A DNA stretch of 64,000 nt from contig JAWKHH010000002.1 of the NCBI GenBank assembly GCA_041394945.1, positions 504,501 to 568,500 of the forward strand, read 5' to 3'. A program made the position numbers and the translations under genes. The DNA is from Bryobacteraceae bacterium (GTDB lineage: Bacteria; Acidobacteriota; Terriglobia; Bryobacterales; Bryobacteraceae). The notes beneath the pieces were generated by a model. It did no database searches, had not been told where the DNA came from, and saw nothing but the letters and a program-made list of their open reading frames with translations. This document shows positions 1 through 8,012 of this stretch, piece after piece. How positions within the stretch are numbered: the first letter of the stretch is position 1; each line of letters opens with the position of its first letter.

Positions 1-290
1 CCTGGGACGCCATCGCCGCCGCGCTCCGCCACCCCGTCCTCCGCGACGCCGCCGCTGCGGATCAATGCCGCCGCGAGTGGCCCATGCTTCTCCGCACCGA
101 AGCTGCCCTAGTCGAAGGCATCATCGATCTCGCCTACCTCGCCGGCAATGTGTGGACCATCGTCGACTACAAAACCGGCGAAGACTTCGAATCCGTTCGC
201 TCCGCCTACGAAGTGCAGATCCAGTGGTACGCTCACGCCGTCGCTAAGCTCACCGGCCGCGAAGTCCGCGCCGTGCTGCTCAGGGTTTAG
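1..290 (+). CDS. UvrD/AddA-type helicase-nuclease, C-terminal nuclease end (5' truncated)
   Basis: The reading frame is open from base 3 to the TAG at 288-290 and enters from outside the window. The visible ~95 residues carry the hallmarks of the RecB/AddA-type PD-(D/E)XK nuclease: a REWP stretch, then GIIDL (metal-binding Asp), then VDYKTG (Asp and catalytic Lys), then a QIQWYAHAV helix typical of the QxxxY motif. In the family this domain trims DNA ends behind a superfamily 1 helicase during double-strand-break repair by RecA. The helicase part must lie upstream. Only the nuclease half of the assignment is directly visible; AddA versus a Cas4-like or stand-alone RecB-like nuclease cannot be fully separated, but the short C-terminus after the QxxxY helix fits AddA-like proteins. 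Confidence 0.8.
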   Translation, partial: WDAIAAALRHPVLRDAAAADQCRREWPMLLRTEAALVEGIIDLAYLAGNVWTIVDYKTGEDFESVRSAYEVQIQWYAHAVAKLTGREVRAVLLRV

Positions 291-314
291 GGGGGCTGGA
301 CGGTTCGGCCGCAG

Positions 315-1381
315 TCACAAGGGCTCGATGCGAACCCTGCGCAGGGTTACATCGCTGCGGTGCGCGACGAACAGCGCTCCTCCGCTCGAGAAGTCCCTGG
401 ATGGCGCCTCGATCGACTCGACTGCCCAAGCCTCGGGCTCAGGTTCCCCCGCCGCCCAGATTTTGTTGCGGTAGCGGTTGCGGCCGCCGGCGAGTGTCGC
501 CACTTCGCCGCGCAGCCAGTACGGACGGTCGAGTCGGAGCGAAAAGGGTTGTTCGGCGTAAACCGCTTTGGCCGGCGGGCCGGGCAGGATTCGCCACCGG
601 CACTGCGCCATGTCCTTCTGGAGCGTGAACTCCGTGGCAGCGCCCAGCGGATACCACTGCACTCGCGGTTGCCGGCCGTCGTCGGCGTGCCCGCGCCACC
701 GCAATCCCAGGCCGGCATGATTCACTCCGAAGCCGGGCCCCAGATTGCCTGCCACGGGGCCGGGAAATGCGTGGAAGACCACTTCGGCGGCGATCGAGTA
801 GTTGGCCCAGTCGAGGTCCCCGAAGCCGAGTACGCGGTCATGGCCGGGAACGGTCGTGCGTGCCCTCAGGCGCTCGGCGCGTCCAGCGTCCGTCGATCAC
901 CTGACAGACGTCCTGGAGCCGGCTGGACGGGTGAAGTCCGCTTCGTACGGCAACCGCCACGGCGCGTCCCGCGAAGAACTCCACCGTCAGGCGCTGCTCG
1001 GCGCGCGCGCCGTCTCCGTCCGCCGGATCACCGATCTCGTTGTCACCCGCGCAACTCAGCGTAATCGATCTCGATGTTGAAGTCTCCCGGCGAGGCCAGC
1101 CGGTGTAGATCGAGCCCTTTGACACGAAGCGCCGGTCAACCGCCGTTGACCGTGTACGAGATCTCGGCGATGGTGGCGGCCGGCGAGACGGAACCGAGGA
1201 CGTTGATCCATCCCTGCGGCAACCCCAGATGGCCGAAGCGCTGGCGCGGCCCGTGCCAGATCTCGATACGAGGGTTCGGCTGCCTTCCCCGCCGCCGCGG
1301 CGCGCCGCGAGCCAGCCCGCCAGGCGGCGCCGCGGAAGCCCTCGCCGACTCCCGCCTGCTTCGGATCAGTGCGTTGTTCAA
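315..1381 (-). pseudogene. Lectin-like/concanavalin-fold protein, frameshifted
   Basis: Protein-like segments follow each other on the minus strand but in different frames. From about 1255 down to 1136 a segment reads GHLGLPQGWINVLG then an Ig-like ISYTVNGG. From 1110 to 1045 comes LASPGDFNIEIDYAELR. Around 990-840 are FFAG, ADFTRP, QVIDGRW and GYDRVLGFGDLDW in alternating frames. From 782 to 315 an uninterrupted 155 residues contains GFGVNHAGLGLRWRGH and ends VTLRRVRIEPL. Joined up they give one protein with an N-terminal Ig-like part and a C-terminal laminin-G/concanavalin-like sandwich. At least three frameshifts separate the pieces. The start (ATG at 1381) lies only 2 bases from the end of the upstream broken regulator gene, so the two were probably cotranscribed. 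Function unknown; a secreted or sugar-binding role is only a guess. Confidence 0.6.
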
Positions 1382-1383
1382 TC

Positions 1384-3176
1384 CTACTTCTCCCTGTCCC
1401 GATTCGTCACCAGCCAGTGCAAATTGTTCGGACCAAACCCAGCCCCCGCGCCGCGTCCGCCGAAGTCAACGCCGCCAGCGCCCGCCGCACGATTTCGCGT
1501 TTCGCCTCCATCACCTGCACGCCGTGCAATCCCCGCGCCCTCGGTTGACCGACGTCCCGTCCGGCGCGGCTTCCGCCACGATCTCCGGAAAATCCTCCGG
1601 TTCGATCTCCGGCATCGCTTCAGCACCACGCCCGCTCACACGCGTTCTCCAGTTCGCGAACGTTTGCCAGCCCGTCATCACCGGCGCAGGCACTCCAGCG
1701 CCTTCGGCGAAATGCCCTCCACCGGCCGCTTCACCCGCTCGGAATGCTTCCGCACAAAATGCCGCGCCAGGGACTCGATGTCGTCCTTCGCCCACCCAGC
1801 GGCGGCGTCTCGATCTGCACCTTCATCGGTAGTACCGATCTGCCGGAACTCCTTCGCTTGGCTCGCCTGCGCCAGGTCGCGATTCGTCGCCGCCACCAGC
1901 CACGTCCGCGCGAATCGTCCGGTTCCGCCAGCCGCTGAAACTCGCGCTCCTGCGGCACCGCAGCAGCTTCGCCTGAATCGTCAGCGGCATCTCGCCACGC
2001 TTCGTCCAGAAAAAACGTCCCGCCCGCCGCTTCTTCAGCTTCCCCTTGCGCTGCGAAATCGCTCCAGCGAACGCCTTTTCGTGCGAACAACTCGCTTTCG
2101 AGCAGCGTTTCCGTAGACGCCGCGCAGTTCACCGCCACGAACGGGCCGCTCGACCGTGGGCTGTTCGAATGGTGCGCCCGCGCAGTTCCTTCCGTCCGCT
2201 CGCCCTGCCAGCACCGTCGAGGTCGTGAAACCACCGCCCGATGAACCGGTAGATCGATTCCATCCGCGTGCTGCCCACCATGTTGTTCTGCGGCGCGATC
2301 TCCGCCCGCAGCCGCTTCGTCTCCGCTTCGAGATCCGCCACCGATTCCGCGCCGCGATCGGCCCCGCCGCCAGCCGGCCAGCGCCACCAGCAGGTTGCAG
2401 GTCGTTGTTGTCGAACCGGCCCAACGACGGGTCCAGATACAGTACTCCGTCAGTCCGGTTCCCAGTGAGGAATCAGCCGCCGCGATCGACGTCACCCGAG
2501 AAAGAATGATACTCGCTCGGCCGGCGCATCCGCCGTCGCGAATACTCACAACCTGTACCGTCCACCACCTGACGCGATATCAGTTGATATCGTCACGCAG
2601 CGGGCACCCTGCCTTCGCGACGCCAGAATCGCCGCCGGATGTCCGCACCGTCCGGCGATGTCGTTCCAGCGGCTTTCCGCCGGCAGCAGCTTCATCGCCG
2701 CATCGAATCTCGCGCCAGAGACCAGCGAATCGATCGCCAGTGGCGGTGCGCCAGTTTCAGGAGCGTTTCGAGCGCTTGCGTGCCCCGCGGCGGCATCCAC
2801 CGCGCGTTAGTCCGCAGCGTCGCCGTCGCTGCTCCATATGCGCCGGACTCTCGTGTCCGCCACCGTTGCGCTACTCCGGCTCCTCTTCGACGAAAAGGAA
2901 ACGCGAAAGTCGATCGATCTCGTCGCCGTTCTCAAACGCAGATCGAACAGTAACTCCGTTCGCGCGTAAAGGTTCGCCGCCCCCTGGTCAGTAATGCGAA
3001 AACCTGATTTCGTGTCCGCGATCTGCTGATGCCGTCCGGAAACGGCGGTCGTCGAGCGCGAGTTCGTATCTTTTGTGGCCGATGGAAACCACACGCCGGT
3101 CAGCGGAATGCTTCTTCCCTCGAGGACCTGCCAGCGCTTCCAGGCGCGCGCAGATGAGCCCTCGAAATGCGATCAA
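1384..3176 (-). pseudogene. FHA-GAF-sigma54 activator (Fis family), heavily frameshifted
   Basis: Collinear domain fragments occur on the minus strand in all three frames. Near 3176-2870 an FHA-like domain is seen (ARLEALAGPR, VVSIG, LDDRR, then NGDEI and SRFLFVEEEPE). Around 2830-2350 a GAF-like domain ends with DGVLYLDPSLGRFDNNDLQLLVALAG. A sigma54 AAA+ domain follows: RMESIYRFIGR, GPFVAVNCA, LLESELF, AAGGTFFLDE, LLRVLQEREFQRLG, VAATNRDLAQ, then DDIESLARHFVRKHSERVKRP and NVRELENA. Near 1500-1384 a Fis-type helix-turn-helix ends WLVTNRDREK. An intact copy would activate sigma54 promoters in response to an FHA/GAF signal. The Walker A stretch near 2190-2210 is missing several single bases, so the product as sequenced cannot be made. 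Start is TTG at 3176. Gene decay or a locally poor consensus are both possible. Confidence 0.8.
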
Positions 3177-3546
3177 CGGCCATTTTTCGTACTATATACC
3201 CCATCGAAACAAATATCGATGTTGATTACCCTCTATCGATAGTGATAAGCATCAGGCTGTTTCATCCCGAAGTTAGTTCACATGTGCATGGTTTGGCGCC
3301 GGCAGGTGCTCTATAGTGGCGTCACCGCACGAGGCTCAAAACAGCCAGCAGCCGCAAGGGGAAACATGGGCCTTGCAGCCGAAAAATGGTTGCAGCTCTC
3401 TGCTGGTCGGAGCAGATCCACTGTCCCCATGCGGCAAGTAACATTCTGCTGCTCTTTGGCCGGTCACGGACAGGGCAGCGCGAGCGCCGCTTTCCCGCAC
3501 TCGGAGGAGATCGGTCGCGAGCTTCTCTTCCTCGATTACTGAAGCA
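3177..3546. other. Intergenic region with AT-rich ATCGAT dyads, no gene seen
   Basis: This stretch is clearly richer in A+T than its surroundings at 3181-3260, which suits a promoter for the minus-strand regulator remnant. It contains ATCGAT at 3215-3220 and the perfect 10-bp palindrome CTATCGATAG at 3233-3242, centred about 20 bp apart, a plausible operator pair. Short open frames between 3282 and 3542 on both strands show no recognisable motif and no good ribosome binding site, so none is called. Confidence 0.45.
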
Positions 3547-4225
3547 ATGAAACGGCGCTTTCTCGCGCTCGCCCTCTTCGCCATTGGTCCCGCCCACTCG
3601 CTCCCGCTGCGACCAAGCACCTATGTGACGTTATCGAGTTTCTCCCCGCCTACCACGGCGAGGTCGTCTCCCTCCGCGGCGAACTGGCGGTTGCGAAATG
3701 TGTATGCGATCTCTTCAGAATCTGCGCGCGTACCCGGAATCGCGCATCGCCGTCCACCGGGCCGCGCTACGTGACACAGACCAAGGGGCTCCTGGCTGCA
3801 GGACAGCCTCCGACTCCAGTTCGAAACCAACGGCTACCGCTGGCACGCTTCACTCTCGCTGGCGCGTAACGACTACGGCGAGGCCGGTGACGACCCCGTA
3901 GCCTTGCCGCCCAGCCCCTTTTCTTTCGAGGAGGGCTACACAGCAGGGACCGTAGTCGGACTCCTCCGATTGCACAATCACTACGAGGTTTTTGCGCGGA
4001 AGGCGAACCGCGGGCGATCGGATTCGGTCACGTGGGGGCGGCGGGAGCCGAACTCGTCTCGGAGACCTGGCTCGACAGCGCTCCCGCTGCGACCCCGATG
4101 CAGTGGAACGGACTCTCCTTGATGGACCGCGCGGCTGGATCGACCGCGAGATCCGATCACTCGCAGCCGGACTCGGCAACCCGAAGATCGTCCGACTGCT
4201 CGATGCATTCGGCCGGCGGTGGTAG
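3547..4225 (+). pseudogene. Unrecognised gene remnant, frameshifted
   Basis: Plus-strand protein-like pieces appear in changing frames: a possible start MKRRFLALALFAIG at 3547, FLPAYHGEVVSLRGELAV near 3640, LQDSLRLQFETNGYRWHASL near 3800 followed in frame by FEEGYTAGTVVGLLRLHNHY, and a terminal IDREIRSLAAGLGNPKIVRL ending at the stop at 4223-4225. The order and the clean C-terminal end suggest one former gene of about 225 codons. I do not recognise the family. The C-terminal segment faintly recalls HEPN-type helical proteins, but this is too weak for a call. The same style of small indels is seen as in the two broken genes to its left. Confidence 0.35.
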
Positions 4226-4280
4226 CCGCAATGCGAACCGTATCGAACCTCGACGGCGAACCCGTATCGCGCGAGACCAA

Positions 4281-5519
4281 TCACATCGCGTCCCGCACCG
4301 TAATCGCCGCCAGCGCCACCGTCAACCCGATCATCACCACCACGGCTACCCACGCCACCAGGTTATACACAGGACTGTTCACCCACTCCCGCATCACCCG
4401 CTTCTTGTTGATCAGCAGGATCATGAAAATCAAAACGAACGGAAGCAGCACGCCGTTGATCACCTGGCTCGCGAGAATCATCTTCACCAGCGGAAATCCC
4501 GGGATCAGAATCACCCCGCCGCCCACCACGATCAAACCGGTGAACAGCCAGTAGAACACCGGCGCTTCGGCGAAGCTCTTGTTCACCCCGCTCTCGAAGC
4601 CCAGCCCCTCGCAAACCGTGTACGCCGTCGAAAGCGGCAGAATACACGCCGCGAAGAACGACGCGTTCAACAGCCCCGCGCAAAACAACAGGTACGCCCA
4701 CTCGCCGAACGGCTTCAGCCCCAGCGCCGCGTCCGTGGCGTCGCCGATGTCCCGCGGCCGATCCGTCCAGATCGCCCCCGCGCACGCCACGATGATGAAG
4801 AACGCGATAACACTCATCACGATGCACCCGACGATCACCTCCACCCTGGATTCCGCGTACTCCTTCGCCGTGATCCCCTTCTCCACCACCGCCGCCTGCA
4901 GGTAAAACTGCATCCACGGCGCCACCGATGTCCCCACCATCCCGATCACCATCGTCAGATACGAAGGGTCCAGCATCAGCACCGGACTCACGCTGTACAC
5001 GGCCGCCTCTTTCCAGTCCGGCTTCACCATCACGCCCGAAATGACGTAGCAGACATACAGGGAACAAGCGAAAAGAAAGATCTTCTCCACGCTCTCGTAG
5101 GTCCCCTTCACGATCAGCATCCATACGAGCACCGCCGCGATCGGCACCGAAATGTACCGGCTCACATGAAACAACTCGAGCGAGCTGGCGACGCCCGCGA
5201 AGTTCGCCATCACGTTCGTCACATTGGCCGCCACCAGCGCCGCCAGCATCAGAAACGTCACCCGCAGCCCATACTCTTCGCGGATCAGGTCGGAAAGCCC
5301 CTTCTCCGTCACCGCGCCCATCCGCGAGCACATCTCCTGCGTCACGATCAGCAGAAACGTGATCGGCAGCAGCGTCCACAGCGGCATGTAACCCCACCGC
5401 GCGCCCGCTTGCGAGTACGTGAAGATGCCACCGGCGTCATTGTCCACCACCGCCGTGATGAAGCCCGGCCCCAGCACGGCGAAGAACACCAGCAGGCGCC
5501 GCTTCAAATTCCGCAGCAC
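4281..5519 (-). CDS. Nramp-related divalent metal (probable Mg2+) transporter
   Basis: A 412-residue integral membrane protein with about 11 hydrophobic segments of the SLC11/Nramp fold. The first helix has GPGFITAVVDNDAGG with D26 in the metal-site position, where classical Nramps carry DPGN. The sixth helix reads GTSVAPWMQFYLQ (A200-P201-W202), where Mn/Fe Nramps have a Met-Pro-His motif. Loss of the soft-ligand Met is the known signature of Nramp-related magnesium transporters (NRMT), so Mg2+ (possibly also Mn2+) rather than iron is the likely substrate. Start is GTG at 5519, with a GAGG element inside the upstream gene. One base separates it from the stop of the MgtE-N/CBS gene, implying translational coupling and a joint role in magnesium uptake. 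Located in the inner membrane. Confidence 0.85.
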   Translation of the reverse strand: MLRNLKRRLLVFFAVLGPGFITAVVDNDAGGIFTYSQAGARWGYMPLWTLLPITFLLIVTQEMCSRMGAVTEKGLSDLIREEYGLRVTFLMLAALVAANVTNVMANFAGVASSLELFHVSRYISVPIAAVLVWMLIVKGTYESVEKIFLFACSLYVCYVISGVMVKPDWKEAAVYSVSPVLMLDPSYLTMVIGMVGTSVAPWMQFYLQAAVVEKGITAKEYAESRVEVIVGCIVMSVIAFFIIVACAGAIWTDRPRDIGDATDAALGLKPFGEWAYLLFCAGLLNASFFAACILPLSTAYTVCEGLGFESGVNKSFAEAPVFYWLFTGLIVVGGGVILIPGFPLVKMILASQVINGVLLPFVLIFMILLINKKRVMREWVNSPVYNLVAWVAVVVMIGLTVALAAITVRDAM

Positions 5520-5520
5520 G

Positions 5521-6759
5521 CTATCGCCGCCTCAATGCCGTGATCACGTCGTCCACCTTGATCACGCCCTGCGGCCGGCCCGCTTCGTCCACCACCGGCA
5601 GGCTCAGCAGATTGTATTTGTCGAACAGCTCGGCGATCTCTTCCTCATCCGCTTCGAGGCCCACCTGGATCACCGGAATCGACGCCAGCATCGCGAGCGG
5701 CAGGTCGCCAGGCGCCGCCACCAGCCGCGCCAGCGCCACCGCTCCGCACAAAGTTCCGTCGTCGCCGCTAACGAAAATCGTATTCAGATGCTCCACCAGG
5801 TCCTCGTTCAGCAGCAGCGCCTCGCGCGCCTCGGCCACCGTCGCCTCCGCTGGCAGCACCAGCATCTCCGTGTCCATCATTCCGCCCGCCGTGTCGTCCT
5901 CGAACTCCAGCAGTTCGCGGACCTCCTCCTGCGGCTCCCCTTCCATCTCCTCCAGAATCTCCGCGCTCGTTTCTTCGTTCAATTCGGCCATCGCCGCCGC
6001 CGCGTCCGCCGGCGTCATCTCCTCGAGAATCTCCACGGCCTTCTCCGTCTCGAGCGATTCGAGAATCGACGCCTGAATCTCCGGATGCACTTCCGACAAA
6101 GCCTCCGCCGCCTTCTCCGAATCCATCGCCTCGAAGATCGCCTCGCGATCCTCCGGATCCAGTTCCTCCACGATGTCCGCCAAATCGGCCGGGTGCAGCT
6201 TCTCGAGCAGGTTGGTTTTGATGTTCAGCCGCAGGCGCCGGTGCGGGTCCGGCTCCAGAATGTTCGTGTACTCCCACGGAATCGAACTCACCGGAATCCG
6301 CTCCTGCAGCGTGCGGATCCACGGCCGAGGCAGCAGTCCCTGCACGATCCGCCGGAACACGCTGCGCATCCCGATGTCCACCTCCATCAGCCGCACCTCG
6401 CGCCCCTCGCGGATATTGAAGGTAACATCGGTCACCCGCACGACCTTCCGCCCCTGCGCGTCGATAATCTGCTGATCGAGCAGGTCCCGCACCAGCCGCA
6501 GCATGTATTCATCGGCGTGGTACGGAGTGAGCACTTCATCCTTCAGCCGGATGCCGTCGAGCTGGATGGATTCCACCTGGTCCCAGCGAATCGTCAGCCA
6601 TGTCCACCCGCCGCCGACGAGGAACCGGTCCACCCGCGCCGGATCGATCACCGGCGCCAGCGCCGCGTCACGGATCTTGCCGATGCGCCGGCCCTTGAGA
6701 TCGTACACCACCAGCCCGAGCAGTTCGGTCAGGTAGAGGTATGTCAGATTCCCTGCCAT
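5521..6759 (-). CDS. Soluble MgtE-N/CBS-domain protein with PRC-barrel-like N-terminus
   Basis: 412 residues, no membrane helix. The N-terminal ~170 residues contain two PRC-barrel-like units (LLGLVVYDLKGRRIGKIRD; IIDAQGRKVVRVTDVTF). Next is a superhelical MgtE intracellular N domain with acidic repeats (LHPADLADIVEELDPEDRE, AADAAAAMAELNEETSAEIL-like helices). The C-terminal ~120 residues are a CBS pair ending LPVVDEAGRPQGVIKVDDV. MgtE channels carry the same N+CBS unit as a Mg2+-sensing gate, but here the MgtE membrane part is absent. The gene is immediately followed by the Nramp-like transporter, so it probably acts as the cytosolic Mg2+ sensor or gate for that partner. ATG at 6759; the divergent promoter lies in 6760-6866. 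The functional link is inference from domain content and coupling. Confidence 0.85.
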   Translation of the reverse strand: MAGNLTYLYLTELLGLVVYDLKGRRIGKIRDAALAPVIDPARVDRFLVGGGWTWLTIRWDQVESIQLDGIRLKDEVLTPYHADEYMLRLVRDLLDQQIIDAQGRKVVRVTDVTFNIREGREVRLMEVDIGMRSVFRRIVQGLLPRPWIRTLQERIPVSSIPWEYTNILEPDPHRRLRLNIKTNLLEKLHPADLADIVEELDPEDREAIFEAMDSEKAAEALSEVHPEIQASILESLETEKAVEILEEMTPADAAAAMAELNEETSAEILEEMEGEPQEEVRELLEFEDDTAGGMMDTEMLVLPAEATVAEAREALLLNEDLVEHLNTIFVSGDDGTLCGAVALARLVAAPGDLPLAMLASIPVIQVGLEADEEEIAELFDKYNLLSLPVVDEAGRPQGVIKVDDVITALRRR

Positions 6760-6853
6760 GGTTCTTGGTACGCATCTCGGTTCGCCGGATCGCGCGGTTG
6801 CGCGTCTCTCCAGTTATACCGCGCCCGTCAACCCAAGCAGGCTCCAGTACCAA

Positions 6854-6859
6854 TAGAAT
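6854..6859 (+). promoter_or_regulatory. -10-like box TAGAAT before the serine hydrolase
   Basis: TAGAAT ends 7 nt before the ATG at 6867, and there is no Shine-Dalgarno sequence between them. If it is the -10 element, transcription would begin at or next to the start codon. Confidence 0.4.
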
Positions 6860-6866
6860 CAAAAGA

Positions 6867-7745
6867 ATGACCCTTCGTATCGCGTTGGCGGCCTCGTGCG
6901 CCCTGGTCGCCTCGCAAGCCGCCGATCTGGACGCCCGCGTCCAGGCGCTCATCAAGGATTTTCCCGGCCAGGTGAGCCTCTGCGCACGGAATCTCTCCTC
7001 CGGCGCCGGCTACGCCCTGCGCGCCGATGCGCCGGTCCGCACCGCGTCCACCATCAAGCTGCCGATCCTCGTGGCGCTCTTCGCGGAAGTCGAGGCCGGA
7101 CGCGCCAAGTGGCAGGAAACGCTGACGCTCACGCCGGATCAGAAAGTCGGCGGATCCGGCGTTCTCGCCAACTTTAGCGACGGCCTGCAACTCCCCCTGC
7201 GCGACGTCGCCCGCATGATGATCGTCGTCAGCGATAACACGGCGACGAACCTCATCCTGGACCGCATCACCGCCGACCGCGTCAACGAAACCATCGAAGA
7301 GCTCGGCTTCGAACGCACCCGGTCCCTGCGCAAGATCCTCGGCCCGGGTGGTCCGCGGGGGCACTCGAAGGCCGGCCGTGAGAAAGCGAACGAGCGCTAC
7401 GGCATCGGCATCTCCACTCCCCGCGAAATGGTCTCCCTGCTCGAGAAGATTCACAAAGGCGAAGTGGTCTCGAAGGCGGCCAGCGCCGAAATCATCGAGA
7501 TCATGAAGCGGCAGCACTATAAGGACGCCATCGGCCGCCACACGAAGTTCGCCGTCGCGAGCAAGAGCGGCGCGCTCGATCGGCTCCGCAGCGACGTCGG
7601 CATCGTCTACGCGCCTAACGGACCCGTGGCCATCGCCCTCACCGTCGACGGCCTCCCGGAGACCGACTACTCGCCCGACAACCGAGGCAACAAGCTGCTT
7701 TCCGAAATCGCGAACCTGGTCGTGGAGGAACTCGTCCGCCCATGA
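6867..7745 (+). CDS. Class A beta-lactamase-related serine hydrolase
   Basis: 292 residues with a signal peptide (MTLRIALAASCALVASQA). The penicillin-recognising fold is marked by S61-T-I-K64, S122-D-N124 and K233-S-G235. The omega-loop ExxLN motif that supplies the deacylating Glu of true class A beta-lactamases is not seen: the region reads GHSKAGREKANERYGIGIST. It may therefore be a slow or non-lactamase acyl-enzyme hydrolase, for instance one acting on peptidoglycan or esters, rather than a resistance enzyme. The start was placed at ATG 6867 because the signal peptide begins there; the open frame extends upstream to 6741 but is not signal-like. Its stop overlaps the next start (ATGA). Confidence 0.8.
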   Translation: MTLRIALAASCALVASQAADLDARVQALIKDFPGQVSLCARNLSSGAGYALRADAPVRTASTIKLPILVALFAEVEAGRAKWQETLTLTPDQKVGGSGVLANFSDGLQLPLRDVARMMIVVSDNTATNLILDRITADRVNETIEELGFERTRSLRKILGPGGPRGHSKAGREKANERYGIGISTPREMVSLLEKIHKGEVVSKAASAEIIEIMKRQHYKDAIGRHTKFAVASKSGALDRLRSDVGIVYAPNGPVAIALTVDGLPETDYSPDNRGNKLLSEIANLVVEELVRP

Positions 7746-7987
7746 AGGAAGCACCCGTCTGGCGCACGTGGCGCGAACTTCCCGGAGTCGTCTTTTACCG
7801 GCCTTTTCTCCGAAAGTCGCTCGGAATGGCCTTCACTGTGGGCGCGCTCCTGTTTGCCATCAACCACACCGACACTGTTCTCGCCGGCAGGGCCACCTCT
7901 GCCACCTGGCTCAAGGGACTCGGTACCTGCATCGTGCCTTTTTGCGTCGCCAACTGGGGCATCCTGGTTGCCCAGCGCCGGCGGTAA
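7742..7987 (+). CDS. NrtS-like small membrane protein (putative nitrate/nitrite transporter)
   Basis: 81 residues with two hydrophobic segments: SLGMAFTVGALLFAINHTD and WLKGLGTCIVPFCVANWGIL. The pattern of a first helix ending in IN.(G/H).D, a charged loop with W-K, and a second helix VP.CV....G matches the NrtS family of very small bacterial nitrate/nitrite transporters known from cyanobacteria and proteobacteria. The start codon lies inside the stop of the serine hydrolase gene (ATGA overlap), so it is translationally coupled to it. No nitrate-assimilation gene is nearby, so the substrate is uncertain. Confidence 0.65.
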   Translation: MKEAPVWRTWRELPGVVFYRPFLRKSLGMAFTVGALLFAINHTDTVLAGRATSATWLKGLGTCIVPFCVANWGILVAQRRR

Positions 7988-8000
7988 CAACCGCCAGCGC

Positions 8001-8006
8001 TATCCT
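8001..8006 (+). promoter_or_regulatory. -10-like box TATCCT before ceramidase-like gene
   Basis: GCTATCCT is placed so that the hexamer ends 6 nt before ATG 8013, with no ribosome binding site between. A leaderless transcript is likely if the box is used. Confidence 0.45.
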
Positions 8007-8012
8007 GATCCC

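Noticed and set aside
4032..5543. 503-codon plus-strand frame rich in His, Arg and Gln over the Nramp gene
   Set aside because: It is the complement of a clear membrane protein gene; His/Arg richness is a composition artefact.
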